Shown piece by piece: positions 7,077 to 16,567 of a stretch of DNA of 64,000 nucleotides. Source of the DNA: Hydrocarboniclastica marina (lineage in GTDB: Bacteria > Pseudomonadota > Gammaproteobacteria > Pseudomonadales > Oleiphilaceae); NCBI RefSeq assembly GCF_004851605.1, contig NZ_CP031093.1:1240001-1304000 (forward strand), read 5' to 3'. The notes under the pieces are model-generated. The model had not been told where the DNA came from and did no database searches. It saw only the letters and a list, made by a program, of their open reading frames with translations. How positions within the stretch are numbered: position 1 is the first letter of the stretch; each line of letters starts with the position of its first letter. A program made the translations under genes and the position numbers.

Positions 7077-8738
7077 ATGCCCACTGAATCTCTGAGTCTC
7101 AAGGCGTTCAGGAAGTCCTTGAGGATGATGGGGCGCAATCTGCTGCCCTGGCTGTTCGCTGTGCTGGTGACTTCTATTCTCGGCTCGCTGGTACAGTCCA
7201 CGGTGAATATTGTCAGCGTGCTCCAGATGGGGGCTTACGCGAACTGGCGCGACTGGCAGCGGACAATTCTTCATGACCTGCTCTCGTTCGCGCCTTTCTA
7301 CGGCCTGCTCGTCGGCGTTGCGTTCCTGTTCGCGTTTCCGACGGCGCTATGGCTAACGCGCAAGTGGCCCGGGTTGCGTTCGATATTGCTGGGTGGCTCA
7401 GGTGCCGTGGGCCTGGCTGTTGCCTTTGTCTTTGCTAACGAGATGGCGGCAATCCCGACGCTGATCGCGGCCACACGGCACGTCAACGGTTTTATTGCGA
7501 TGCTGGCCACCGGCGTCATCGGGGCCTGGGTCTTTGCGCGCACCAGTGGCAAGCCGGAATTCCGGGCGCAGAAAGGCTTCACCTGGACCCACCTGGCGTT
7601 TCCGATTGTTGTGCTGGCTGCGGCGTTCGCTCTCCATGTATCCATGCGCCCGGAGCGCCTTCGTGCCATCGATGATTACCCCCTGGAAAACTACCGGGTA
7701 GCCATTGTTGTCAAAGGGCTTGAGTACCCCTGGAGCATGGAGCAGCTACCCGACGGGCGTCGGCTGGTCGCTGAGCGTACCGGGGATATTCGCATCATCG
7801 ACGGCGAAGGCGCACTGCTCAAGCAACCTCTCGGCGGCGTGCCCGAGGTTGTTTTCGGCGTTCAGGGCGGGCTGCTGGACATGGAGCTGTCTCCCCATTT
7901 TGAGCAGGACCGGACTATCTTTCTGAGCTATGCCTGCGGCTCGGTCGAAGCCAGTAACCTCTGCGTCGGCCGCGGCGAGCTCAAGGGCGACGAACTGCAG
8001 AATTTCCACCGCATTTTCCAGGCCGAGCCGCTGACAGACACCACCGTGCAGTTCGGTTCGCGCATTGTGTTCCTGCCCGATGACACTCTGGTTGTGTCCG
8101 TAGGCGATGGCTTCGATTTCCGCGAGGAGGCGCAGGACCTGAGTAACCACATCGGCAAACTGGTCCGGCTGCACATGGACGGCTCGGTGCCGGACGATAA
8201 CCCGTTCGTCGGACAGGCCGATAAACGACCGGAAATCTACAGCTACGGGCACCGGAATCCGCAGGGCCTGTATTACGATCCCGATTCCGGACGGCTGTAT
8301 GAAAGCGAACACGGGCCCTACGGGGGTGACGAGGTCAATATTATCGAACCCGGAGTAAATTATGGCTGGCCGCTGGCGACCGAGGGCATCAATTACCCCG
8401 GCTCCTACATTACGCCCCATGACCAGCTTGAGGGCCTGCGGGGGCCCATCAACCACTGGACGCCGTCGATCGCGCCATCAGGGATGACGATCTATAAGGG
8501 CGATGGGTTTCCGGAGTTCAACGGCGACCTGCTGGTCAGCGGTCTGGCCGGGCGCGGCGTGTTCCGGCTGAACCTCGAAGATGGCGAGCTGGTGGCCGAC
8601 CAGCGGCTGTTCCACGAACTCAACCGGCGCGTTCGCGATGTCATTGTCGGCGACGAGGGCGAACTCTACCTGCTGACCGACAGCGCGTCAGGTGAGATTA
8701 TCCGCATCGACCCGACAGACGATATCGGGGCGGATTGA
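7077..8738 (+). CDS. Membrane-anchored glucose/sorbosone dehydrogenase-family protein
   Basis: The ATG at 7077 is preferred over an in-frame ATG 66 bp upstream because AAGGA lies 6 bp before it. This gives 553 residues. The first 190 or so contain about five hydrophobic helices (for example LLPWLFAVLVTSILGSL and GLLVGVAFLFAFPTAL). The rest is a six-bladed beta-propeller of the soluble PQQ glucose/sorbosone dehydrogenase family: LEYPWSMEQLPDGR, GGLLDMELSP, GDGFDFREEAQD, YGHRNPQGLYYDP and ESEHGPYGGDEVN are characteristic blocks. Known relatives oxidise aldose sugars with PQQ at the periplasmic face. Fusion to a multi-helix membrane domain suggests that electrons may enter the membrane chain directly, which is inference. 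It stands alone, with about 380 bp of non-coding DNA after it. Confidence 0.85.
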   Translation: MPTESLSLKAFRKSLRMMGRNLLPWLFAVLVTSILGSLVQSTVNIVSVLQMGAYANWRDWQRTILHDLLSFAPFYGLLVGVAFLFAFPTALWLTRKWPGLRSILLGGSGAVGLAVAFVFANEMAAIPTLIAATRHVNGFIAMLATGVIGAWVFARTSGKPEFRAQKGFTWTHLAFPIVVLAAAFALHVSMRPERLRAIDDYPLENYRVAIVVKGLEYPWSMEQLPDGRRLVAERTGDIRIIDGEGALLKQPLGGVPEVVFGVQGGLLDMELSPHFEQDRTIFLSYACGSVEASNLCVGRGELKGDELQNFHRIFQAEPLTDTTVQFGSRIVFLPDDTLVVSVGDGFDFREEAQDLSNHIGKLVRLHMDGSVPDDNPFVGQADKRPEIYSYGHRNPQGLYYDPDSGRLYESEHGPYGGDEVNIIEPGVNYGWPLATEGINYPGSYITPHDQLEGLRGPINHWTPSIAPSGMTIYKGDGFPEFNGDLLVSGLAGRGVFRLNLEDGELVADQRLFHELNRRVRDVIVGDEGELYLLTDSASGEIIRIDPTDDIGAD

Positions 8739-9118
8739 GAGTCTCAGCGGCGCCGGCTACTCCGGCGCTACCTGTAAGCCACTTGAAAGCTGAACCATAG
8801 CTTGGGGAGCTTCGCTGCATGGGCTGTTGCAGAAACCCGCGCGGATCGCGCAGTTGGGTACCCGCCACACAAGCCGAGCCATACGCCAGTTAGGCTTTCA
8901 CCCTGCCGAATGCCATTTCACAACAAGAGCTTACATAACATAACACTGGCCTGGCGAAGGCGGTGCTAAGCTTTTTTCAACCTTTCTGCTGCTATGCCAG
9001 GCTTTCGGCAACTGCTAAACAGGCGAGTCCCGGCGAACCCAGATTTATCCCTAATTTCTCAAGCGTGCGCTTGCCGGCGTTCATCCTAGAGCCATACACA
9101 TCAAGAGCGTGACACCCC
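8739..9118. other. Intergenic region, no gene seen
   Basis: About 380 bp between the dehydrogenase and the chemoreceptor. A GC-rich imperfect hairpin lies just after the stop codon (8747-8771) but has no T tract. No ORF, RNA or repeat was recognised. Confidence 0.4.
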
Positions 9119-11035
9119 GTGCCCAAACTCAGCTTTCGCCAGACGATCATCCTCTGCTCAGGCATTGCATTGATAGCCTCCCTTGCCGCGGTTATCTGGA
9201 TCGCGAACGTCAAGATGACCCAGATGATCGACAAACGTTTGCTGGAGATTGAACTTCCCGCTGTCCTCGGCGAGATACGCAACGAGATACAGATTGAGCT
9301 GGTGAAGCCGGTCTCGGTGGCGCGTACGCTGGCCAGTAATACTTTCCTGCTTGACTGGCTTGCCCGTGGCGAGCCAATGGAAGAGCTGGAAGGGGTGTCG
9401 AGAAACCTGGCGGCGGTGGAGAATACGGGCGTGGGGGGTGTGTCTTACGTGTCCCGATTGAGCAACCACTACTATACATCTGCCGGCCTCTTCAAAGTGC
9501 TGGATCCGGCTTCCAGCAAGGACAGCTGGCTACCGGACTTTCTGTCGGGTTCCGAACCCTATGAGCTATCCGTGGACGTCTCTGACGAAACCAGAGTGCC
9601 GACGTTGTTCGTCAACTTTGCGGTCGTAACGGAAAACCGCCGTGTTGCCGCTGTGGGTATCGGTCGAAGCCTGGACTCCATGCGCGAGATGCTGCAACGC
9701 TACAGCATCGGCGAAAATGGCAAGGTTTACCTGGTCGATGGCGAGGGTACCGTTCAGCTCCACCCGACTGCGGAGGCATCCCAGCCGCTTGCAAGCTACG
9801 TGGGCGCTGATCTCAGTGGCCGGCTGATGAACGACGCTTTCTCCTACGGGTTTCATCAGCGCGATGGGGAAGAGCTTGTTTCAGCGATGCTGCCGGTGCC
9901 TGGTATGGGCTGGTATCTCGTCGCCGAAGTTCCTGAATCGGAACTTTACGCTGATGCCCGTTCTGCAACCGCGTTCAATATCATGGTCGGTACAGTTGCC
10001 GCTGCGCTTGCACTTATCCTCCTGACCGTACTCTCGGGCCGCATACTGAAGCCAGTGCGCGAAGTGTCTGCGGCGATGACGGCCATGGCTGAACGCGGCG
10101 GGGATCTGACCCAGCGGCTGGACGTCCAGTCTTCTGATGAGATTGGCGCGCTCGCCTCGAGCTTTAACGGCTTCCTTGAGAAAATCGCAGTGACAATGCG
10201 CTCGGTCAGGGAGACTGAGGTCAAGTTGCAGGCCAGCGTCGCGCGCGTTACTGCGGCGATCGACAGCACCGCCAGCCGCTCAGGCCAGCAGGCCGAAAAA
10301 TCACAAATGGCCGCAACAGCTATTCATGAGATGACCGCCACCGTGCAGGAAATCGCCCGCAGTGCAGAAACGGCCGCGGTAAACGCGTCGCGGTCGCAGG
10401 AAGAAAGCGTCAAAGGCATGGAGGTGTCCAGGGAGACTGTCCAGGGCATGCAGACCCTGTCGAACGACATGGACAAGGCCGCGCTCGACGCCGATCACCT
10501 GGCCGTGGAAATCGAAGAGATCTCCTCGATTCTTGAAACGATACGCTCCGTGTCCGAGCAGACCAACCTGCTGGCACTGAACGCGGCTATTGAAGCCGCT
10601 CGCGCTGGAGAGCACGGCCGCGGTTTTGCTGTCGTCGCGGATGAGGTCAGGCAGCTAGCCCGTCGCACCGCTGAGGCCACGTCGGAAATTAACGACAAGA
10701 TCGACCGCCTCCAAACCAGTGCAAAGTCTGCGGTGGCATCCATGCACAAAGGCAAGCAGATCAGTGAGGTCAGTGTCGCGAGCACGGAACGCACAGGCGC
10801 GTCATTGCAAACGATTCTCTCGCTGGTCGAATCCACCAGCGATATCACCACCCAGATCGCCACGGCGACCGAAGAGCAGTCTCTGGTGGCAGAGGAGATC
10901 AACGGTAATATCCAGTCGATCGCCGATCTGGTCAGGGAAACTGATCAGGACATTATCCGCAGCAGCAAGGATTGTAGCGAAATGGAGCGTCTTGCACGGG
11001 AACTCGGGGAAACGATTTCCCGCTTCCGTACCTGA
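9119..11035 (+). CDS. Methyl-accepting chemotaxis protein with Cache-type sensor
   Basis: A 638-residue transducer starting with GTG. A first membrane helix is at about 10-30 and a second at about 285-307. The periplasmic part between them has the order of a double Cache domain (the [12 protein letters not shown] and [16 protein letters not shown] segments). A HAMP domain follows (about 308-362) and then the cytoplasmic signalling domain. Its hairpin tip reads [20 protein letters not shown], the nearly invariant CheA/CheW-contacting sequence. Glu/Gln-rich methylation helices flank it. There is no C-terminal NWETF-type pentapeptide. It would report a small-molecule ligand, unknown here, to the chemotaxis kinase. 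Chemotaxis operon genes are not adjacent. Confidence 0.95.
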   Translation: MPKLSFRQTIILCSGIALIASLAAVIWIANVKMTQMIDKRLLEIELPAVLGEIRNEIQIELVKPVSVARTLASNTFLLDWLARGEPMEELEGVSRNLAAVENTGVGGVSYVSRLSNHYYTSAGLFKVLDPASSKDSWLPDFLSGSEPYELSVDVSDETRVPTLFVNFAVVTENRRVAAVGIGRSLDSMREMLQRYSIGENGKVYLVDGEGTVQLHPTAEASQPLASYVGADLSGRLMNDAFSYGFHQRDGEELVSAMLPVPGMGWYLVAEVPESELYADARSATAFNIMVGTVAAALALILLTVLSGRILKPVREVSAAMTAMAERGGDLTQRLDVQSSDEIGALASSFNGFLEKIAVTMRSVRETEVKLQASVARVTAAIDSTASRSGQQAEKSQMAATAIHEMTATVQEIARSAETAAVNASRSQEESVKGMEVSRETVQGMQTLSNDMDKAALDADHLAVEIEEISSILETIRSVSEQTNLLALNAAIEAARAGEHGRGFAVVADEVRQLARRTAEATSEINDKIDRLQTSAKSAVASMHKGKQISEVSVASTERTGASLQTILSLVESTSDITTQIATATEEQSLVAEEINGNIQSIADLVRETDQDIIRSSKDCSEMERLARELGETISRFRT

Positions 11036-11234
11036 GGTTCAGGCCGAGAACCGAAGGCCCGCTTCCGCAAAACGGACATGTTATTCAGGCCGATGTCGAA
11101 AATTCTTACAGCCCGTTTATTACCGAAATCGTAAGGGGTTGGAAAATAAACCGTAATTATTAGTGGAACAGTTGTTGCTCTTCTCATGCTCACGAATACT
11201 CACAGGATGCGAGTTCCAGCGGAGCAACAGAACA

Positions 11235-11891
11235 ATGAACAGTTTCAAACGCATAATCTCAGCTACAGCTTTGTTTGCCATGACGTCGCTTGCCAGCGCC
11301 GCCGTCATCACGACGCCGCTGGAAGATGCAACCAATGGCGGTGGCTTTTTCGGTGAGCTGACGTTTACAGACACCAGCGCCAATACGGTTAAGGTGTCAG
11401 CGGATATTTCAGCTTCAGTCAATGTCGGTATCACCAAGGGCGACATTCTCGGACTCTGGTTCGATTTTGCTGACTTCAGCGCGCTCTCCGGGCCAGCATC
11501 GATCTCGAACGAAGATCCGTCTGGCATCGTGGTCGATACATTCTTTGGCGAGGACTCAGTCAGTTCGTTCCTCAACGGAAACGTGAACCTTAACGGTGCC
11601 GGCCAGACCAACTGGGACTTCGCCGTGATTACCGGAAGCAACGGCGGGCCTGATTTTTACCAGACGCTGAGCTTCGATCTGACCATCACCGGCCTGAGCG
11701 CCGCGCAGTTTGCCAGCCAGAGAGCGGGCATGCGCGTACAGAGTATCAAGGGCGGCGACTTCCAGGGCGGCTCATCAAAGCTGATCGGCGAAGGTAATCC
11801 GCTGGTTTCTGTTCCTGAACCAGGATCACTGGCGTTGCTGACGCTGGGTCTGCTTGGTTTCGGGATCAATCGCCGCAACAAGCGGGCCTGA
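11235..11891 (+). CDS. PEP-CTERM sorting-domain exported protein
   Basis: A 218-residue protein; the ATG at 11235 follows a GGAG ribosome site and opens a good signal peptide (SFKRIISATALFAMTSLASA, cleavage after ASA). The mature part is beta-rich and rich in Gly, Asn and Asp, with no recognised domain. The C-terminus is a classic PEP-CTERM signal: VPEPGSLALL, then a hydrophobic helix, then the basic tail NRRNKRA. In the established pathway such proteins are cleaved at the PEP motif by an exosortase, often in exopolysaccharide-producing bacteria. No exosortase lies in this window. A bidirectional terminator follows. Confidence 0.88.
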   Translation: MNSFKRIISATALFAMTSLASAAVITTPLEDATNGGGFFGELTFTDTSANTVKVSADISASVNVGITKGDILGLWFDFADFSALSGPASISNEDPSGIVVDTFFGEDSVSSFLNGNVNLNGAGQTNWDFAVITGSNGGPDFYQTLSFDLTITGLSAAQFASQRAGMRVQSIKGGDFQGGSSKLIGEGNPLVSVPEPGSLALLTLGLLGFGINRRNKRA

Positions 11892-11964
11892 AAGATAATT
11901 CACCGATAAGAGCAGCCCGATAAGACCCACCCGATGAGGCCCTGTGAATGCAGGCCTCGCTGGC

Positions 11965-11994
11965 AAAAAACCGCGACTCTGCTCGCGGTTTTTT
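11965..11994. terminator. Bidirectional rho-independent terminator
   Basis: The stem AAAAAACCGCGA/TCGCGGTTTTTT has a 6-base loop. T tracts are present on both strands, so it can end transcription in either direction. Confidence 0.9.
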
Positions 11995-12226
11995 ATTGGC
12001 ACGTATCTCGCATTCGTTGCACGTGTCTCGCAAAGATATCCCGCAACAGTATGCTGAATGGCGGGCGTCGTAGACGGTACGGGCCGTTCCCATGCCGAAC
12101 GCTCGTCAACTCGTCCAAGAGTCATTTAGATATCACTGTTGGCTGCCATGCGATCACGCCTCCTTCAACGGCTGCCGCGGGTTTTCGATACACGCTCACT
12201 GTGGGTTCAATGCCTTAGGAAGATAA

Positions 12227-13954
12227 ATGGCAGGCTATTTACGCGTATCAATAGGACAGCATTCGGATGCCGGCGCCAAGCCGAGCAATCAGGACTTTCA
12301 CGGGGCACGTGTTCCCGAAGGCGCGGAGCTTGAATCCAAGGGTGTCGCGATGGCCCTTGCTGACGGCATCAGCTCCAGCGATGTGGCCCATATTGCCAGC
12401 GAGACCGCAGTTAAGAGTTTTCTGCAGGATTATTACTGCACATCCGCTGCCTGGTCGGTGAAGAAGTCCGCGGACCGGGTGATCAACGCGACGAACGCCT
12501 GGCTGACGTCCCACACCAACAACAGCTGGGCACGCTACGACAAGGACCGTGGATACGTCTGCACCTTCACCGGTCTCATCATCAAATCGGCCAGGGCGTA
12601 CCTCTTGCACGTGGGCGATGCACGGGCCTATCGCGTGCAGGGCCGTACCCTCGAGCAACTGACGCGTGATCATCGCCATTGGACATCGCCCGGTAAAAGC
12701 TATCTGGGGCGGGCACTGGGCGTGAATGACCAGTTAGAGATTGATTACCATTCACTGTCGGTGGTCCCCGGCGATATCTTTGTGCTGGTGACGGATGGCA
12801 TCCATGAAACGCTGACTCCCGGCGCGATTGCAGCGGTCATTGCAGATAATCCGGATGATCTGGACGAAGCCGCGAGAATTATTGTGGGGGCAGCCTATGA
12901 GCAGGGCAGTGATGACAACCTGACTGTCCAGATTCTGCGCATTGATGAGACGCCCCAGCCCAAGCTTTACGAACTCCAGCAACACGTGACGGAGCTGCCT
13001 TTTCCGCCGACCCTCAATGCCCGCAGCCAGATAGACGGCTTCGAGATTGTTCGTGAATTGCACATGAGCAGCCGTAGTTACGTTTACCTTGCGCTGGACA
13101 CGGCAACGGGTCGGCCCGCCGTGCTGAAAGTGCCGGCGACCGATGTACGGGAAGATCCGGTTGCGCTGGAGCAGTTCCTGGCCGAGGAGTGGGTTGCACG
13201 GCGCATCGACAGCCCCTATGTACTGCGTGCGTACGACCGCGCCCATGCCCAGAACTATCTCTACGTTGCGACGGAATACATTGAGGGCCAGACCCTGGAC
13301 CAGTGGCTGCGCGACAACCCCGACGCGCCCTTCTCGAAGGTCAGGGCGCTGGTGGAACAGATCGGCAAAGGTCTGCGGGCCTTCCATCGACAGGACATGC
13401 TCCACCAGGACCTGCGCCCCGCGAATATCATGATCGACAGCCTGGGCACCGCCAAGCTGATCGATTTTGGCGCGGTTCAGGTTGCAGGTGTCAGCGAGGG
13501 CATCGGGTCAGAGAACGCGCCTATGCTCGGCACCCAGCAGTACTCGGCGCCGGAGTATTTTCTGGGCGAATGTGGCTCCGCCCGTTCAGATATCTTCTCC
13601 CTGGGCGTGGTGGCCTACCAGATGCTTGCCGGACGCTTGCCGTACGGCCCCGAGGCGAGCCAGGTCAAGAATCGCGCAGGTCTGAATCGTCTCCGGTATG
13701 ACCCGGTTTATCACTACAACCGCAGTTGCCCCACCTGGATCGACGGCGCCCTGCGCAAGGCGCTGCACCCCAAGCCGGATCGCCGCTATGAGGATGTCTC
13801 CGAGTTCATCCACGACCTATACCACCCCAGGCGCGAGTTCGTGAATGCCGTGCGGCCGCCGTTATTGGAACGCAATCCCGAAGCCTTCTGGAAAGGCGTC
13901 TCGGGCCTGCTTGCTGTACTTCTTATCGTTCAACTGATCCTGAGCTACGGCTAG
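12227..13954 (+). CDS. PP2C phosphatase - Ser/Thr kinase fusion with C-terminal membrane anchor
   Basis: A 575-residue protein with a strong AGGAAG ribosome site. Residues 1-245 are a PP2C-type phosphatase with its metal ligands in place (ALADGISSS, HVGDARAY, VTDGI, GSDDNLTV). Residues 265-530 are a protein kinase: the VLKVP lysine, a catalytic loop reading HQDLRPANIM, DFGAVQ, and an APEY-type activation segment. The kinase departs from the norm: the glycine-rich loop is poor (LHMSSRSYVYLA) and the usual Lys of the catalytic loop is Arg. The last 20 residues are a membrane helix, so both domains face the cytoplasm. Homologous fusions are often found beside nitrate/nitrite assimilation genes; here it converges on an FNT channel and cyanase, consistent with a link to inorganic nitrogen, which is inference. 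Confidence 0.92.
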   Translation: MAGYLRVSIGQHSDAGAKPSNQDFHGARVPEGAELESKGVAMALADGISSSDVAHIASETAVKSFLQDYYCTSAAWSVKKSADRVINATNAWLTSHTNNSWARYDKDRGYVCTFTGLIIKSARAYLLHVGDARAYRVQGRTLEQLTRDHRHWTSPGKSYLGRALGVNDQLEIDYHSLSVVPGDIFVLVTDGIHETLTPGAIAAVIADNPDDLDEAARIIVGAAYEQGSDDNLTVQILRIDETPQPKLYELQQHVTELPFPPTLNARSQIDGFEIVRELHMSSRSYVYLALDTATGRPAVLKVPATDVREDPVALEQFLAEEWVARRIDSPYVLRAYDRAHAQNYLYVATEYIEGQTLDQWLRDNPDAPFSKVRALVEQIGKGLRAFHRQDMLHQDLRPANIMIDSLGTAKLIDFGAVQVAGVSEGIGSENAPMLGTQQYSAPEYFLGECGSARSDIFSLGVVAYQMLAGRLPYGPEASQVKNRAGLNRLRYDPVYHYNRSCPTWIDGALRKALHPKPDRRYEDVSEFIHDLYHPRREFVNAVRPPLLERNPEAFWKGVSGLLAVLLIVQLILSYG

Positions 13955-14073
13955 GGACCATGGGCGGGGATACCGGTTGCCGTGCCACTGATCGGCCGGG
14001 CAATGGGCAGACCTACCCGTTCAGGTTCCGCAAGGTACCGGGCAAGGTTTCATGGGATTGCGTGTAAAAGAAA

Positions 14074-14105
14074 AGCCGTTGCCGGGTCAGGTCCCGGCAA
14101 CGGCT
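14074..14105 (-). terminator. Terminator for the cyanase-FNT unit
   Basis: A very strong 13-bp stem (AGCCGTTGCCGGG and its complement) with a 6-base loop. On the minus strand it is followed by a T-rich run, TTTCTTTTAC. It lies 37 bp after the FNT stop codon and also faces the end of the kinase gene. Confidence 0.87.
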
Positions 14106-14141
14106 CTATCGCATGACTTCAAAACGAAGCACAGACGTCGC

Positions 14142-14954
14142 TTAGGAAAAGACTCTCTTCGCCTGGGTGCGAACATGGGTTGTGTACAGCACCAGACCGA
14201 CCAGGGTCAGACCGCCGACCAGGTTGCCCAGCACGGTTGGTATTTCATTCCACACAATGTATTGGTAGAGAGTGAAGTCGGCGCCCATCATCAGGCCGAT
14301 CGGAAAGAGGAACATGTTCACTACGGAGTGCTCGAACCCCAGGTAGAAGAACACAATGATCGGCATCCACATGGCCATGATCTTGCCAGAAACATGGGTG
14401 GATATGGTGGCGCCCACCACGCCCATCGAGACCATCCAGTTACAGAATACACCCCGCAGGAAAAGCACGATCCAGCCGGCCAGGCCCGCGTCCTGATAAC
14501 CCACCGTCCGGCTCTCGCCAACGGCCATCATCTTCAGGCCCACATCGGAGATGGCCTCGGTGCCGCCCATGGAGAAGTTCATGTAACCGAAGAAGGCGAT
14601 GAACAGCGCACCACAGAGGTTGCCGAGCCCGACAAGGCCCCAGCACCTCAGCATGCGCGGTAACGTTACGCCGGGGCGTTTGTCGAGCCAGGCTATGGGT
14701 ACGAGCATGAAGACTCCGGTCAGCAGGTCGTACCCCATGAGGTAGAGCATGCAGAAACCGACCGGAAAAAGCAGGGCGCCCAACAGGAATGAGCCGGTCT
14801 GAACCGCTATGGTGACGGCGAAAATGACAGCGAGCGCCAGCGTGGCACCGGCCATGAATGCACGAATCAGGGTATCCCGCGTTCCCATGTAGATCTTGGC
14901 TTCGCCGGCGTCAACCAGCTTGGTAACAAACTCGTTGGGTAGAAGGTAAGACAT
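14142..14954 (-). CDS. Formate/nitrite transporter (FNT) family channel
   Basis: A 270-residue inner-membrane protein with six hydrophobic segments, the usual size and topology of the pentameric FNT family (FocA, NirC, HSC). Family marks include the GALLFPVGFCMLYLMGYDLLTG block, FLRGVFCNWMVSMG with the conserved Asn, and FEHSVVNMFLFPIG with the conserved central-gate His. Members pass small monovalent anions such as formate, nitrite or hydrosulfide. It lies 120 bp downstream of cyanase on the same strand, so the physiological anion might be nitrite, bicarbonate or cyanate. The last two are suggested only by context. Confidence 0.93.
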   Translation of the reverse strand: MSYLLPNEFVTKLVDAGEAKIYMGTRDTLIRAFMAGATLALAVIFAVTIAVQTGSFLLGALLFPVGFCMLYLMGYDLLTGVFMLVPIAWLDKRPGVTLPRMLRCWGLVGLGNLCGALFIAFFGYMNFSMGGTEAISDVGLKMMAVGESRTVGYQDAGLAGWIVLFLRGVFCNWMVSMGVVGATISTHVSGKIMAMWMPIIVFFYLGFEHSVVNMFLFPIGLMMGADFTLYQYIVWNEIPTVLGNLVGGLTLVGLVLYTTHVRTQAKRVFS

Positions 14955-15074
14955 AACAGCAGCTCTCTGTGCGAAATGGAAATGGAGTTTCTGGAACGAC
15001 GCGCTGTTGAGTCAGAGTCTCTTTCTCAGCGCGGAAGATAGTCTTCCCGGCCGCCCACGGCTGGCCGCGAGCCG

Positions 15075-15515
15075 TTACCAGCGTTTGTAAGGGAGGAACT
15101 TGCCGTCCATGGTGATCACCACCCGATCGCCTTTGGGGTCCTCCACTTTGTCCACGTACATCTTGTAATCGATGGCACTCATGATGCCGTCGCCGAATTT
15201 CTCGTGTATCAGAGCCTTGACGCTGGGGCCGTAGATCATGGTCGCCTCGTAGAGGCGATAGATAAGGGGATCCTGGGGCACACTGTCGCCCCAGTGCTTG
15301 GAAGGGGGCGTCTGCAAAGCGGTCGCGACTGCCTGATCGAGTGCAAGCGTCTCGCACAGTGCCTTGGCCTGCTCCTCCAGCATGGTGTTCATCCCGAAGC
15401 AACAGGATGTCGTCCAGACCGGCGACATGCCGATGGCCTCAGCAATCTGTTCCCAGGCCAGACCTTTCTCGTTTTTGGCGGTGAGGATAGCGGCGGTCAT
15501 CATTTCATGGTTCAT
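15075..15515 (-). CDS. cynS: Cyanate hydratase (cyanase)
   Basis: The ATG at 15515 is chosen because GAGGG sits 7 bp upstream and because it gives 146 residues, the normal cyanase length; an in-frame start further upstream would add 23 residues. The enzyme converts cyanate and bicarbonate to ammonia and CO2. The catalytic triad is present with correct spacing: Arg87 and Glu90 in YRLYE, and Ser113 in DGIMSAID, corresponding to Arg96, Glu99 and Ser122 of the E. coli enzyme. The N-terminal helical DNA-binding-like domain is present. The SCC stretch in the mid N-domain (TTSCCFG) replaces the usual small hydrophobic residues. It is the first gene of a two-gene unit with the FNT channel and gives the cell ammonia from cyanate. 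Confidence 0.95.
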   Translation of the reverse strand: MNHEMMTAAILTAKNEKGLAWEQIAEAIGMSPVWTTSCCFGMNTMLEEQAKALCETLALDQAVATALQTPPSKHWGDSVPQDPLIYRLYEATMIYGPSVKALIHEKFGDGIMSAIDYKMYVDKVEDPKGDRVVITMDGKFLPYKRW

Positions 15516-16141
15516 AACTAAACCCTCGGCGTCTTTTGCTACATAGTGGTGCGTAGGCACCGTCTTGGGGCTCTCAGCGGGCACAACCTGTTATATCCGC
15601 TGATTTTCCTCGTCCTTCACGCTCTCTTTGCAGGTTCCGCGCCAGTTGGAAAAACGAAGCTCAGCATTGCCTGGGTGCGCTAATGTCGGGCGGTCAAACC
15701 ACAAGAAGACATCGATGGGCAGAACGTTAAAGAAGCGGGCCGGTGAGCAACCGGGTTGGAGACTGCGGAACTATCGGTTAGAGCGCGCGATTAGAGCGCG
15801 GCGGGTGAGGCGCTTTATTACACCGATCAAAGGCGTCGTATTGGGGCTTCTGGCGCTGGGCTTACGCCGGGGAGTCGCATGGAAAAGCAGGACGGATACG
15901 ACTAACGGAATATGCGCATCAATAACACGCGAGGACATCTGCAGCGTCAAAGCCGATGCCTGTCAGGCGGGTGCAAACCCTGAGCTGACTGCGCCAGCGT
16001 GGGTGTTAGAGTCTGCGCTCGACCAGCAGCGGCTCGCCTGACTAGCGATCGAGTTATCCCAGGCCGAACCATCGGCGCGACGAGATGACCGGACTGATAC
16101 GCTCCACCGTCACTCTCAGCCGTCACTCTCCGCCGCAACTA
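15516..16141. other. Intergenic region, no confident gene
   Basis: About 625 bp upstream of cyanase. A possible ORF on the plus strand around 15628-16041 is rejected because it is rich in Arg, lacks a family match and has no ribosome site. A near-tandem TTAGAGCGCG pair is at 15778-15800. The cyanase promoter must lie at the left end. Confidence 0.4.
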
Positions 16142-16567
16142 TCAGCCATCGTCTTCTTCAGATTTGGGCGGGGTACGTTTTGCAGCGGCGGCTGTTTTCT
16201 GGCTTAGCTTTTCTATACTGCGGCGGAGCTCTTCTACTTCTTCTTCATAGCTTTTTTTTAATTCGCGGGCTCGGCCTGGCGCAGCTGCACGCACCGGTCG
16301 CCGACGAGGTTCGCGTTTGCGTTCCTCAACTATCTCGGGATCGGGCTCTGGTTTTGAACCGCGCTCGCCGACCCATACTCGGCGGGGCTCCGATTCTGAA
16401 CCGCCGACCCAGGCCCAGCCGGACCAAGGTTCCCGACGCGTACGGGCAGATGCTTTTTCCCGGGCTTCACGAAGACTTAGTGTTCTACGCCGAGTGTCAT
16501 AGCCAAGGTAGGCTACAAATCCAAGCAGGACTATAACGCCGACTCCAGCGAAGAACTGACTAAGCAT
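16142..16567 (-). CDS. Single-pass membrane protein with basic linker and coiled coil
   Basis: A 141-residue protein starting at the ATG at 16567, which overlaps the last 8 bases of the preceding gene (ATGCTTAG arrangement) and so points to translational coupling. Residues 3-22 form one membrane helix (FFAGVGVIVLLGFVAYLGY). A long, highly basic and Pro/Arg-rich cytoplasmic part follows, then a Glu/Lys coiled coil (KKSYEEEVEELRRSIEKL) and a charged tail. No family is recognised. The architecture suggests a scaffold or a partner of the small membrane protein encoded just upstream. An upstream in-frame ATG at 16624 would only lengthen the overlap. Confidence 0.6.
   Translation of the reverse strand: MLSQFFAGVGVIVLLGFVAYLGYDTRRRTLSLREAREKASARTRREPWSGWAWVGGSESEPRRVWVGERGSKPEPDPEIVEERKREPRRRPVRAAAPGRARELKKSYEEEVEELRRSIEKLSQKTAAAAKRTPPKSEEDDG

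Noticed and set aside
7746-8456. A 236-codon minus-strand ORF inside the dehydrogenase gene
   Set aside because: It is antisense to well-conserved propeller blocks; there is no independent evidence of coding.
14052-14663. A 203-codon plus-strand ORF rich in His and Gln
   Set aside because: It lies antisense to the FNT channel gene; the His/Gln pattern mirrors hydrophobic codons on the other strand.
15628-16041. A 137-codon ORF on the plus strand upstream of cyanase
   Set aside because: It has no ribosome site and no family resemblance, and an Arg-rich composition typical of non-coding GC-rich DNA.
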